Assembly: GCA_910890315.1 (NCBI GenBank) | Contig: CAJVGD010000042.1 | Coordinates: 2,294,001-2,358,000, forward strand | Source of the DNA: Serendipita indica DSM 11827 | Lineage: Eukaryota; Basidiomycota; Agaricomycetes; Sebacinales; Serendipitaceae | Length of the DNA: 64,000 nucleotides | Direction of reading: 5' to 3' | Shown: one piece after another, positions 11,207-23,330 of the stretch | How the letters are laid out: every line of letters starts with the position of its first letter | Numbering within the stretch: position 1 is the first letter of the stretch | The notes under the pieces: model-generated | The model's database searches: none | Seen by the model: only the letters and a program-made list of their open reading frames with translations | What the model was told of the DNA's origin: nothing | Program-made: the position numbers and the translations under genes

Positions 11207-12434
11207 TTAGCTCATCTCCGCAACTACTACAGTCGCAAAAGAGCATAGGTACGAGAGAATTTCAAAAGCCCCTATAGAGAGAGACAGTGTCCACCAGAAT
11301 CTTCTTCCCATCGTTGCGGGATAGTGCACGTAAGAAAGGCAGAGGACCGACAGAGCTCGTGACCCAATAAGCACATTCAACTGTGTTGTGATAAGAGTAC
11401 GCTCCCGTAGATGGCCAATGAACTCACGATATGTGTCATCACCACCTGGGAAACTCCCATCCTCAAAGTCAAATGTGTCAATAACGCCATAGAAAAAGCC
11501 GCTGATGTCACGGATATCTTCTTCCTGTTCCCTTGTCCACTCTACCGTCTTCCACCTGTCAATCTCAGCATCCGACGTAAAATTAACGGGCATTTGGCCG
11601 TTAATGATGCAAGAGGTCCACCAAAGAATGAATCCACGCTGAAAGTCTGAGATATCCTGACGGGAGAATTTGAGGGACCTTCTGACACGTCAAATATGGA
11701 ATACGCAAGACCGAATCGAAACGTACGGTAGCTCCGCCACGGCCTTTCCGTGGGCAAGCCACTTGTCCCTCGTCAGATAGAGCATCGCTGTGACTTCCAT
11801 AATCTTCTCAACCCATTTTGTAGTGCTGAGCATTCGGGGGTTGTACTTGGGCTGATATTCTTTGAGCCACTGATTTCCGTCGTGGATCTTTGGAGAGTAT
11901 GACCTCTCGTGGATGATGAGGGAGGAGAGTCGAAGAATTGCAAACGCCTGGCTGCCGAAGCAGTTATGAAGAATTTGATCAAATACTTGCTCGCGATGGG
12001 CAACAAAGTAGTCGTAGAAGACATGGCCGGTAAGGATCAAGTTACGGAGTGTAGAGAAGCTAGACAAGAAGAAGAGCAGGGAAACAAGAGTTTCGCTTGC
12101 AAACGCCCTTGGCTGACCCATCGACGGAGTGTCGTTGACGCTTGTCCTATTTGCAGCGACATCAGGAACAGACATCTCTGCTTTTTTCTTGCTCTCTGGG
12201 TTCACGTAGGATGCAATGTCGATACCACAGGCCTAGGTAGGACGTGCAAGAGATGAACAGTCAATCTCGAACAGTACGGACACTAACCTTGATGCGAAGA
12301 AAGACAGATACAGGCTTGTTACTCGGTTTACGAGGCTTTTTAGTACCTTCAGCGGCTTTAGAGGACGTGGCCTTCTTTGGCGGCATGTTCCGTTTCTCGA
12401 GATGATTGCGGCGAGAGCCAACCTTTACTGACAT
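11207..12434 (-). CDS. F-box-like protein of unknown target
   Basis: Exons 12434-12288, 12232-11727 and 11678-11207 join in frame to 374 aa. The start may instead be the in-frame ATG at 12386 (MPPKKATSSK). The core FFLSSFSTLRNLILTGHVFY followed by DYFVAHREQVFDQILHN has the LR-x-L-x-L-T-x-x-x-F-Y pattern of fungal F-box-like proteins, although the leading LP is absent. A paralogue with the same intron positions lies at 39905-40785, sharing blocks such as GNQWLKEYQPKYNPRML versus GDQWLEDYRPEYSTRVL and GFILWWT versus AFITWWT. The C-terminal end (RRFWWTLSLSIGAFEILSY) is hydrophobic, and the true 3' end is uncertain. Role in ubiquitin-ligase recruitment is inference from the motif only. Confidence 0.6.
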
Positions 12435-12508
12435 TGACCTCGGGAACCTTCAACTTCTGCAAGCTAGTCTCATAGATAGAGGTAGATACAAGAAAACTCT
12501 AATCACGA

Positions 12509-15500
12509 TCACGAAAGCGCATCGACTTCTTTCTGAAGCACCGCGACAAACTCGGCCGCTTCCGACTCTTCCTTTAGCTTGATCAGAATCTTGACGAGCT
12601 TTCCGTTATCCGTCGCCGTCATGCGCATAAACTTGGCTTTGGTGTCGTCAATCTTTGGTTCCATCTTGGCAAAAGGAGCAAAGTTCTATAAAGTGTTGGT
12701 GAGTGAAATGCAGAACAGAGAGAAACGTACAAGTATGATGCGACCAGACTTGCTATTCCGTGCAAATATACGCTTCGCACCAGTCTCCTTGTGCTTGTAT
12801 AATCGTATTTGACCTATCCGCAATCAACTCACGCCCGAAAAAGCAAAGGCAAGACGCACCAATACCAAGATCTGCCCACGAGCTTCCAGAGAATCGCATG
12901 ACCTTGCCGCGAACTGTAAACAAACTCTCCTCATTCTCCTCTCCAGGCCCAGGCTGATCAAACTTGTCCTCCCCAAGGGCCAACCCAGTTCCAACTTCTG
13001 GCGCGACATCGCTCTCCTGCGATGTACCAACAGTCGCGCTGACCGTCGCGTCCGTCGCGAGACTAGCATCCGAGCCTCCACTCGGCGTCAACCCTCCGCC
13101 CGGTACAGACACCGTCTCATTTGAACCCGCAGTACCTTTTGTGTCTGTGGAGATTGTCGACCCAAATGATGGCGTCTTTGCAAAAGTGGAACTACCAAAC
13201 GTAGGGGGGGCACCGAAACTGAACCCTCCAGTAGTCGAGGTCGCTCCTGAACTTGTTGGCGCGCCAAAGCTAAACCCTGTCCCGCCGGCTGTCGGCTTTG
13301 AGGGGGCCGCGAAACTAAATCCAGATGATGTCGACCCGGAGGTACCAGTACCGCCAAAGAGCGAGGAACCACTGGTGGAAGTAGTTGAATTCGCGGGGGT
13401 TGCTCCAGAACCAAGCGTACTGCTAAAGGAGAACGGCGCGCTAACTTTCGGCGGCGATGTGAACGGGTTGGGCGCAGCCGCCCCTCCAGATTTCGACGGC
13501 GAGCCAAATGAGAAACCACTCGAGGCAGACTTGGGTGGCTCAGCAAAAGAAAATGACGCTGACGCAGCTTTGGTGGTGGCGGGTGGATCAGCAAAGGAGA
13601 ATGGTGCCTTTGTAGCCTCGGAAGAGGACGATGCTGGTGGTTTTGCGCCCATGCCAAACTTGAATGGACTATCCGCAGCTGGAGCAGGTGCGGTACCGTT
13701 CTTTACGGCCCATGGATTTGCGATTCCAAAGGGCGAGTTGGAAATGGGCGCAACGGGTGGTTGAAGTGGCTTTGCAGACGCCTTTGGCGTCGTCTCGCCC
13801 TCCTTTTTGTCATTGTCATCTGCAGACGGGCTGGGCTCTGTTGCTGGCCACTTGACCGGAGAGACGGCTTTTGGAGGGGGGAAAGCAAACGAAGTAAATG
13901 GCGTCCCAGTGGTTCCGGGGACACCAGGAGCGTTCGAGGAATCGGCTGATTTAGGTGCTGCTGCATAGTGTGAGCAAAACAAGAACGTATTTCAAGGTTT
14001 AAACTCACTGGTGGTAGCCGCAGAGGAGCCAAAGTTAAATCCAGAGCTAGATCTTGCTAAAGTTGCCTTGAATGGATCAGAAGCAGGTGCCCCAAACGAT
14101 GCAAACGACGTCGTGGCTGGTGGATTAGACGAAGCGGCAGGTGCATCCGACTTTGGTTTGCCAAACGAGAAGCCCGAGCTAGTCGACGTTGTAGCCGGTG
14201 CGGCAAACGAGGAGAATGGATTGCTGGGTGCTGCCGGCGTCGGCGCAGCTGGCGCTGTACTCGGTGCAGACGTTTTTTCGGCATCTTTCGAGGTCGTAGA
14301 AGAGAAAGAAGGAGTGAAACCACCAGACAAACCGCTCGGCGTAAAGCCACCAGTAGACGGCTTGAAACCTCCTGCAGTAGAGGCAGGCTTATCTGCTGGC
14401 GGTACAAACGGCGTCGGGGTAAACCCAGTCGGCTTGAACCCACCACCACCAGAGGAAGTTGTGCTACCGAAGGACATGACTTTACCCCCAAAGCTGAATC
14501 CACCTGCCGGAGCCGTTGGCATCGCTGATGGAGGCTGAGATGATTTGGTCGTCGCCGGAGGTGTCTTCTCTTCCTCTACCATAGTCTCTTCTTTGGATGC
14601 AGCATCAGGTGCATTCGCATCCTGCATTTTAGCGTCCTGCGCTTCTCCTTCATACTCATTATACTCTTCGTTATCCTCCTCCGCACCACCAACGTCGAAT
14701 CCATCAACGTCTTCGTCAGCTTCTATACCATTCTCGCGCTGCCAGGTGACCATGTCGGCGATAATCTTCTTTCGATGATCGCGATACGCCTTGAAGAGCA
14801 CAGCAAAATCGTCGAATGGGTCCTTTTTCTGCATCTGCATGACGTCCCGGAGGAAGCTCGCGTTCAGACCGCGGAGATGTACCCAAAAGTGCGTTTCGCG
14901 CGAGTCCCAAGATTGATGGTCCGAGTCGGTATATTGTTTCCGCCTTGCGTCGGAGCTAAACTCGTCCTTGTTGAGTCCGATGTCGTCGCTGAGCTGGTCT
15001 TCGTTTGCAACGAATGTACCGTTAGTCGAGGTCGAGGTGGCGGATGAAGGTGTTGTTGGTTTTGAAGAAGAGGGTTTGGGAGGTGACTCTGGTGTGAGCG
15101 GAGAATCGCCTCCCAAGCCAAATGTTCCCTTTCGGTTCGGCTTAAAGCCTTCATTGCTTGGCGCACTACCAAAGGTGAAAGACGGAGGTTTGGAGCCATT
15201 TGTCGTCGTGGGTGTTGTTGCCTTCTTCGTAGGCTCTGGTTGAGGTGCACTGTTCATGGACGCAAAGATGGAAGACATTGTCTTTGCGGTCTTGGTCATT
15301 CTCTCCCCTGAGGATGCAGCTCCTTTATCTTTTTCGGCTGTTGGATTTGAAGCCGATGTCGAGTTGAACGAGAAGGATGGTGGGCTCCCGGTCGAGCCAA
15401 ACGAGAAGCCGGCTGATGGAGCATTCGGCTTTGCTCCAGCAGACGCGCTGCTCGAAGAGGTAGAGCTATCGGGAAGTTTGAATGAAAAACCAGTCAGAGG

Positions 15501-16019
15501 AGGCAGAGATGGAATCGAGGGTGTCGGAGCGGCGGGCTGTCAGGATAGATGAGCATAGAATCCAGCTTAGTGCTCAGAGAGTGTCTCTCACTTTTGAAGA
15601 TGAACCGGTGAATGTATCTTTACTCGAATCCGATGGAGAAAAGGATGGTGCCGGACTTCCAGAGCCTCCACGACGTTTGGGAAGCGGGCGAATAGTTCGC
15701 TTTGCTAGTTCGTTTTCACTCGCCCGCTGAAAGATTCCTGGGCCATCCTATATCACCAACGACATGTTGAAATCCGGAATAGTTGGTCATCAAGTATTTT
15801 GCGGATCCCGTGTCACAGGAAGGATGTGATTCATGGAGTCAAAGCATGTTAGAAACCCAGCAAAGGGACGCATTTGAGTAGTATAAGATTGAGAATGTGA
15901 AAGTAGCATTGGTCAGCATACAACGAAAAGAATTTAGATGAATACACAAACGCACCGAGCCGCCTTCGTCTTCGTCGGCGTTTTCACGCGTTAATTGAGA
16001 CTCTGCAGAGCGCTTCATG
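12509..16019 (-). CDS. NUP2: FG nucleoporin with C-terminal Ran-binding domain (Nup2/Nup50 type)
   Basis: Six exons join in frame to 1035 aa: 16019-15957, 15747-15592, 15536-14009, 13960-12860, 12813-12731 and 12685-12509. The N-terminus MKRSAESQLTREN, followed by GIFQRASENELAKRTIR, matches the Nup50 N-terminal motif that binds importin-alpha. The middle is a long low-complexity region with many FSFG and GFxFG repeats, as used for karyopherin docking in the pore. The C-terminus EESLFTVRGKVMRFSGSSW then GQIRLYKHKETGAKRIFAR is a RanBP1-type Ran-binding domain. Acidic residues around 14550-14720 interrupt the FG region. Length fits fungal Nup2 proteins. It shares a 250-bp divergent promoter with the dehydratase gene. 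Confidence 0.93.
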
Positions 16020-16268
16020 CCGAATTAATGAGATTATATATCCTTGACCACGCGTATTACAGCGACGCGTCCTGGAGCGCAAGTCGACGCAGAGTCCAAG
16101 CGTGTTGAGTGTCTTTTTGACCCGACCACACCCATCCTCAACTAAAGGCTACTTATATACAGTATATTCAACAGATAAAAAGTATTGAACGTGTGTTTAT
16201 TTCAATCTGCTCTCTCACAATGCGCCGCTCAACATGGATTTTGTGGTTCAGACGACGAAGAGAAGAGA
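16020..16268. promoter_or_regulatory. Divergent promoter with two ACGCGT (MCB-type) hexamers
   Basis: The 249 bp between the nucleoporin start (minus) and the dehydratase start (plus) must hold both promoters. ACGCGT occurs at 16051-16056 and again at 16066-16071, fifteen bases apart. ACGCGT is the MluI cell-cycle box bound by MBF in fungi. Function here is inference. The sequence just upstream of the plus gene contains TATATACAGTATATTC near 16153. Confidence 0.45.
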
Positions 16269-17625
16269 ATGCCGCGCAAATCAACTCGCCACGAACATTC
16301 TCCATCTGAAGATCTCGTTTCCAACTATGACGAACAGCCGGGCGTCGTAGAACGCGTCGAGGCAACTGCAGCCGTCGCACGCGACAAAGGCAAGTTGTCG
16401 CCTTTGACACGTCGTATATATAGGCTAATTTCTTATTTAATCACCCTGTTAAATCTTCTGCCCACCCCGGATATGATGATTTCATATCCAGTCGACGGCG
16501 TCATCGCGCAAACGGGGAACATTGCGAGAAAGTATCTCCCGAGCGCGCTATTCGACCGCAAGCCACATGAATACTATCTAATGGCATACAACTCACTCAA
16601 TTTCATCCTCTGGTCATACCTCCTCGTCCTTGTCTCCGCTCACCTCCTCGAACCAACTCCGCCCGCTACAGTTCTCAACCCGACGCCTGGTCCTACAAAT
16701 ACGGCCGGTACAGCTAGCCAGACGCTGGGAGCCTACCTGAAGAACCTATTCACGCCGTTCTCACACATCAAGACGACACCCACGGGCTTTTCGACTGTTA
16801 CCTCGACCAAGGCAAATGCCCTGCAAAAGGGGACAAATTACCTCACCTCGCTCCTCCATGCATTTGTAGAGCGTAGCAGGACGACCTACAGCGCACGCGG
16901 AATCGGCGTATATACCTTTATTATACAGTCCCTCGCTCTCCTCGAGGTGGTGCACTCCGCTTTGGGACTCGTAAAAAGTCCTGTCCAGACAACCGCCATG
17001 CAAGTCGCGAGCCGTCTCGCCGTCGTCTGGTGGTTCGTCGAAGGCCAGCCCACTGCGCGGATCACCCCATTCTACACGACGATGCTCATCGCGTGGTCGC
17101 TCTCGGAGATGATTCGTACAACGTATTACACTGCGTCGCTCTTCAATGTTGTCCCTCCCCGTCCGACGACAAACCCCTACGTAGCAAAGGCAGTCGATAT
17201 CCTCACCAATATCCGGTACTCTGCATTCTACGTTCTCTATCCTTTGGGATCTGGTAGCGAGTACATGTGCATGCTCAAGGGCTTCCCGTCGTTCCCGAGC
17301 AAGGCTGCTGCGTTGACGAGCAAAGAGGGCTGGAAGGCCATCATCTCTCGCAACCCACCTGCGTGGCGCGTCCTCTTTGAGCGCGTCAAGCTTTGGATCT
17401 ACAACTGGGATGCCGCCGCTTGGACGCGTGTGCCATTCGTCTTCATCTGGCCAGCTGGTGAGTACAATGAGTCCCCTTATAGAAAGCATGCTCATACTAT
17501 CAAAAGGTTTGTACATTCTCATGAGCTATATGCATGTTCAGCGCCGAAAGGCACTTGGACGTGGACCAGGACGTAGCATCAACGGCGGTCGTCTTCGCGA
17601 TGTTGGTGGAAAGAAACGGGTCTGA
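16269..17625 (+). CDS. PHS1: Very-long-chain 3-hydroxyacyl-CoA dehydratase (PHS1/HACD family)
   Basis: Two exons, 16269-17457 and 17507-17625, join in frame to 435 aa. The blocks YLMAYNSLNFILWSYLLVLV, then ALLEVVHSALGLVKSP, then QVASRLAVVWWFV, then AWSLSEMIRTTYY and FYVLYPLGSGSEYMCM follow the HACD/PTPLA order, and exon 2 supplies the typical final helix GLYILMSYMHVQRRKAL. The enzyme performs the third step of very-long-chain fatty acid elongation in the ER membrane. An N-terminal extension of about 100 residues and an insertion of about 90 residues after the second helix (16660-16860) make it longer than yeast Phs1. The Lys/Arg-rich tail could be an ER retention signal. ATG 16269 is the first in-frame ATG; the ORF is open upstream only from a non-ATG codon. 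Confidence 0.9.
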
Positions 17626-18174
17626 GACTCACTCTAGTGAGGGAAAATAAGACGAGTTACGTGGAGATGTCTCGTCGTGTATTGGACTTTAGTGCTGATG
17701 TAAAAGGATACCTCTTTGAATACTATGCTTGCTTTTTACTTGATTATTGTCATGGTCGGTGGACCCCCGGGCTTGAATCCATCCTCATCGGCACTTTGGC
17801 CACAGTCTAGCACGACTTTGAAAAAACCTGCACCTACCTCGCAGGGAATCCAACACTTCCTGCACACGCCATCGTGTGCGTTTCTCCACGCCTATATCGT
17901 CTAGAATCCTCGCGGAAAAGTATTTTGCGGGGTCATAAGATAGCTCTTTCATCGTTAAATCGATCAATAAACTCGAAAAGTCTCCAATAAAAGACGAATC
18001 ACGACCGAAAAGAGCAAAGCCACTCAACAGAGCTGTTGAAAAGTGCTCAATTGCAGAGGGAATCGACTCTAACTAGACCAAACGAGGTGAAAACAGCTTT
18101 TAGTACGTGTATGCAGCAATACATCTTGTCAATCCTGACGCGCCTTCTGCTCTTTTCAGAGCTCGCATTCGAAA
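17626..18174. other. Intergenic: dehydratase 3' flank and RRP12 upstream region
   Basis: No supported gene. It holds the 3' flank of the dehydratase gene and the promoter of RRP12. No TATA-like element is evident close to the RRP12 start, as is usual for ribosome-biogenesis genes. Confidence 0.5.
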
Positions 18175-21100
18175 ATGATGTCGGAAGATTATCCTTCTGC
18201 CCTCGCAAAAATACGACCGCACACGACATCAAAGCAAGCTCATCAACGAAAACCTGCCCAGCTCCTCGTCGCACTCGAGTCGACGCTCGACCAAACAGAC
18301 GCAGAAACAAGCACTCGTCACAATCCGACGGCCTACTTTGCCGCTCTCATCACTACATTAGAAGGATGTCTTTCAAAGGGAGATACTGCACTGGAAGACG
18401 GGGACACACTGCCAGCCGTGCTGTACCTGCTCGCTCTTACCGTCCCGTTCGTTTCATCGACGGTATTGCGCACAAACTCCGCAAGATTACTCCAACTTCT
18501 CCCTTCGATTCTTCCCTTGACGACTCATGATCACGCACCACCTCTTCGCTCAATGATCACCATCTTTGGCGCGATACTCGCCTCGCTGGATCAGGGCATG
18601 ATTCAAGCTACCATCATGACATCAGGTAGCGCCGCAACGAGCACCTCCATTTCTATCCGTCAAATTTTCTCTACCCTCCTCGAGCTGACGCTCGACCCAC
18701 GACCAAAAGTACGCAAACGCGCGGGAGAAGTGGTTAAATCTATCCTCGACACTCCACCTTTCCCACTCGCCGTACATCCCTGGAGTATTCTTGTCGCGGA
18801 GTGGAGCTGTACCGTGGTGGCGCAGAGTGCGGATGCCGTTGGGCAATCTGCGGGAAAGAAAGGTGTTGTCAATGGTGGTACGGAGAGATTAATTCGCCTA
18901 CTGGCGTTCCTCCGTACCACGCCCAGCGTATTCGCTGCACCAAACGAGGAGAGAGGGAAAAGTAGCGAAGGCTCGACATTGGAAACAATGACGCGCTACC
19001 TCCTCGCAATGCCCAAACTATCCAACCCATACCTCACCCAAGCAAGTTACCAACTGTTGACGTCCTTTTTCTCTGTAGAGGACGAAGAAGAGGAAGAGGA
19101 TGTCGCAGAGAGACGGCGGGCGAAGTCCAAAAACGTCCTCTCGACGTTGGTTCAAGCAGCACCTCTGAAAAATGATGTGCAGATTGCACCATATTGGCTC
19201 GCGGTCGTTGCTGCGGCGTGCGCATCTGCCTTCTCCGACACCTACAAATCATCTACGACACCAAAAGAGGTCCTCGATGTCTGGAATCTTATGTGGACGT
19301 ATCTGGATAGTTCTTGTGCTGCAGCGACGCATGAAGCTGCCGCCGACGCCTTGATGCTCCTCGCCTCTAGTGGATGTTTCTCCACTTCCGAACTCCAGAC
19401 AGGCGGAAATGGTGTCAAAGCTATCGTTGAGCTCGTTGAGAAAAGCTTATCTCAACTGGCCTATGCAAGTTCTATTAAGGAAATTCTCGATGTCCTCGCG
19501 GCATTGTTGACTACGTCGTCTCCGTTCGACGCTAAAGCCCGCAAAGTAAACAAGGCGGACCCAACGAAATTGCACAAGAAGATGGAACAGTCCAGCCCGT
19601 TTATCCCACTCCTCGCGGCTATGGTCCGTCTTCGCAATACGAAGGGATTCGAACACAAGGAGGCAATAGATCAAGTTTTGACGGCCTTTGTGAAGACTAT
19701 TGGAGTTGATGGTGTCATTTCCAGGGTACCACTCGGACTTTTGCCCAAGGAACGGTGCGTTATTCTATCCAGCATCAAAAATCAGCTGATGGGCGACCAG
19801 AGCTGCTTCATCTACACAGCCTAATGCGTACCTTCTTCCACTCATTCCATCACAGCATCCCACGCCGCTCTCACATTTCGTTTCGTACTTTATTCCCCTC
19901 TCCGAGTCGCTTTGGGAACTTGCGCAGAATAGTGAGAAAGAAGCGGAGCAAAAGGTGTATCGAGTGTTGATGGATCAGGTTTGGGCCATGTTTCCCAGCT
20001 ATTGTGCAGGATGTTGGGATACCTGCCAGGTGCGCTATTATTCTGTGTGCTGGTTAAGGATAATAACTTGTCTGCAGACATTCAATAACCAATTAGCCGA
20101 ACGACTGACACAGGTGCTCTATAATGAGCCTACTCTTCGACCTCCCATTCTTCGTGGGCTCAAAGCAATCGTCGAAAGCAACCTCATCGTCACCAAGCAG
20201 GCTAATGGGAGTGACTGTGATGACGACCAAGTTACACAAGGTCACATGCTGCCGTTATTCGATGCCCATGTCGCGAGAAAGAACCTGGCGCACTTGAACT
20301 CGCAAGCAAAAAGTTGGCTCGCAGTACTGTTCAACGTCTTTACGAGTGTCGAGAAGGATGGAAGGTCAATGGTTGGAGATGTGATTGGCGTTTGGGCGTC
20401 CATCGCCAACGAGCCGGTGTGTTCTGCTCCTCAACTCGTACGTTGACTCTCCTGACTCTGAGTGATAGGAGCTAGCTGGTGCGTATCGAAACGTCCTCTC
20501 CCACCTCAATCAGAATCTATCCGTCGCGACAAGTCAAAGCAAGGAACAAGAAAAGGCTGTAAAGACACTCACGCAGATGCTTGACATCTTGCTTCTGTTA
20601 TTGCTCTACCTTCCTGCACCTCAGCTCCGCGAAGTGGCCAAATTATGCCTGGAGAAGGGTGTATTGACACACCCGGATGGATCTGTGCAGAAACTCGGGT
20701 ACCGTGTCCTTACGCGCACCATCGTGCGGTTACTGGAGATACCTACAGTGGACGAGGTGGAGAAGCAGACGATGGTCGTCAAAATCTTGACCGACTTGGA
20801 GACGTCGAATGAAGTTGCCGCGGGTGCTGTAAAGGTATGTACGGGTATCAACAACGCGAAGGCAATCGTACTCATGAATTGAACGCTAGGAACGGCTTGG
20901 GTGCCTCTCAGCTCTTATCAGTCACCTCCCCACAAACTCGCTTCATCTCGTTGTCTCTCATCTTATGGAAGCTATCATGGGTGTGAAAGAACATTCAGAA
21001 AAGTCGCGAAAGGCCGCATTCGAGCTTCTCGTCGTTATGGGGCAGAAGATGCGCGAAGGTGGAACGCTACGTATGGACATTGTGGAATCCTCTGCCTCTG

Positions 21101-22657
21101 GCGGAACGGGAGAGGAACGGCAGGCGAACGTGGAAGAGTATATCAAGATGGTTGGTGCCTCGCTCGCCGCTGAGCGTGATCATACAATCAGTGCCGGCGT
21201 TATGAGTCTCTCGAGGGTGCTGTTCGAGTTTAGAAGTACGTCCATTCCATGCATATTCAGCCGAGGCAGAACTAACGGCCGTAGATGACATATCAGAGGA
21301 AACGCAAGGCCAAATCCTCTTGACTGTCTACCCGCTTCTCGCCGTCAAGAATCGTGAAATTGTCAAGTCGGTCTTGGGTTTCGTCAAGCTCACAATTCAT
21401 TCCCTCCCTTCCGACATTGTCCACGCACACTTAGAACTCCTGGTATCCAACCTCATTACATGTCTATCGATACATAAGCATCATTTCAAGGTCAAGATTA
21501 GGCATATCCTCGAGCGGTTGATACGCAAGTTTGGATGGGAAGAGGTTGAGGGACACGCCAGTGCGAGTGCGAGCGGTGAGGGAATGGAGGGTGCTATGAA
21601 GATGCTCGGTAATATGCGGAAGCGTAAGGAGCGAGCTGCGCGGAAACGACGCGAGGCAGCTGCGGGAGAGGGAGACGAGAGCGACGAGGTGAGTGCTGTG
21701 GCTTTAGCCGGTCTCAACATCTTCTCACGAAATGTTGCTGATAAACAACCTAGCACACGAATGCACGCGCCAAGACCGGCGATGCATTTGAAGACGTACT
21801 CTACGGAAGCGACAGCGAGTCGGAAGATAGTGAGGCTGAAGAAAATCAGAAAGAGAAGTCGGCTGCGAGGAGTCGAGACACAACCTCCAAGATACGCAAG
21901 AAGAACTTGATGGATCATGCAACGCGGTTGCGTGCTGACGACGACGAGCCAATGGATCTGCTGGAGGGTGCGGCTGGAAAGCTAGCTAGTACGTCTGGCC
22001 CCTAACATACTATATCTTCCCTTGAGGGAAGAAAGGATAGAAGGAACCAACTCTGATATCTGAGTAGATACCGCTCAAGCACGGCGTCGACAGCCTGGGA
22101 AAGAAGCCTCCAAGTTCCGCGTAGATGAGGATACTGGCAAAATGATCATTCACGAGTCCGACTCGGAGGACGATGAAGCGCGCCTGAAATTAAAGCACAC
22201 CTCGAAGAAGTCAGCAGTCGACGGTCAAAAAGTGTCCATCGAGGATGCTTTGGCTGGCGGAGCATACAAAGATACGCTCATCTCTGTCGATGGCTTTACG
22301 AGAAATCCAAATGGGACGATCAAGTTCCACAAGGACACAAAGAAGCGACGACGGGAGGAGATGGAAATGGGAGACGAGGATGTGGAAATGGCGGATGCCG
22401 AGCACACTGGCAACAAAGGCTCGATTGGAGATGGAAAGGCGGATAAACGACCCAAGAAGCCATTAAAACTTGGACACGAGTTTAAGGCCAAGGTGCGGAG
22501 ATAAGAGTTTCTGGGATAACACTGACTTTCTACTTAGAAAGCTGGTGGGGATGTCAAGAAGAATGGTATCGATCCTTATGGATACGTTTCGCTTAGCCAG
22601 GCGTCTGGTGGAAAGAAGGGACGAGGCAAAAACAAGGTTGCTATCTTGGGGAAGTAA
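18175..22657 (+). CDS. RRP12: Ribosomal RNA processing protein RRP12
   Basis: Nine exons join in frame to 1347 aa: 18175-19754, 19801-20029, 20078-20416, 20469-20834, 20890-21235, 21285-21688, 21754-21988, 22068-22492 and 22538-22657. The body is a HEAT-type helical repeat protein. Conserved RRP12 blocks include KARKAAFELLV-like SRKAAFELLVVMGQKMREGG, SIHKHHFKVKIRHILERLIR, the acidic and basic stretch after it, and the C-terminal VKKNGIDPYGYVSLSQ followed by a Lys/Arg-rich end. In yeast Rrp12 escorts pre-40S and pre-60S particles out of the nucleus with the Ran system and is essential. Length and end motif fit the family. Introns are 46-79 nt. Confidence 0.93.
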
Positions 22658-23126
22658 AACGGATGCTACGCCGCATCGGTAAGCATATTTCCTAGCGATT
22701 GTCGGGATGCGACTCATAGTTCATTAGCTGGACCTTCTAGGTATTATCACTGCTAGCTCGTGTTGGTGAGAGTAGAAGGAAGAAATTCCAGAGACCTGTG
22801 GATTACAGATGCATATAATAATCGAAACCACGAGCGTGCGTCCCTGTTTTGACTACAACACTATCGACCCACCTTTAACCCCGACTGCGACCGTCATATC
22901 CGAAATGATATACTGTCACTGAGGAAAATGTTCAAGGACGCACTCTAGTACGTCTTTAATCTCCGCCTCTCTCCGTTTATATCCGCCTATTCCCGTTTAC
23001 CTCCACTGAAGATGATGCACTGGCTACTAGACTTCACCGCTTCTAGCTTCCCTGGAACGAGGATGATTCAAATTGGAAGAAGGTTTCGATGCGTTATTAC
23101 CGCTTTTTGTTGGCGGAGTGAACCAC
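22658..23126. other. Intergenic region downstream of RRP12
   Basis: No supported gene. Only short ORFs without protein-like composition are present, and near 22960-23000 there are small repeats of CTCCGCCT / CCCGTTTA type. Confidence 0.5.
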
Positions 23127-23330
23127 TCAAGGCCACGCCGCCGATCCTGCGATCCTACGTACCTCAAGTACCTCTTCATCAGCCTTCTTCTCTGCAGCCT
23201 TCACCCTCTTCTGTATAGCTGCAAGTCTTTTCTCCTCTCTGAGATTGTTCCGCTCTCGTACCTCGGCCATGAACTCAGGGTTGGTGAGTTCACGCCCTTT
23301 CCCACCAGGGAAATATGTATGACGCTTTGG
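23127..23330 (-). other. Orphan C-terminus-like coding fragment, possibly a transposase remnant
   Basis: The reverse complement is open for about 64 codons from a stop near 23334 to TGA at 23127. It reads HTYFPGGKGRELTNPEFMAE, followed by a charged helical tail rich in Glu, Lys and Arg. No start codon or gene body is attached. The style, a Pro-Gly-Gly turn, then TNPEF, then a charged coiled tail, recalls the C-terminal ends of fungal DDE transposases, but the fragment is too short to assign. It may be a remnant of a mobile element. Confidence 0.3.

Noticed and set aside
12964-13764. 266-aa open frame on the plus strand across the nucleoporin gene
   Set aside because: It is the antisense of the low-complexity FG region, where codon bias keeps the opposite strand open. 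It has no start context or domain.
16761-17522. 253-aa minus-strand frame opposite the dehydratase gene
   Set aside because: The plus strand carries a clear conserved enzyme with correct splicing into the final helix; the minus frame has no family features.
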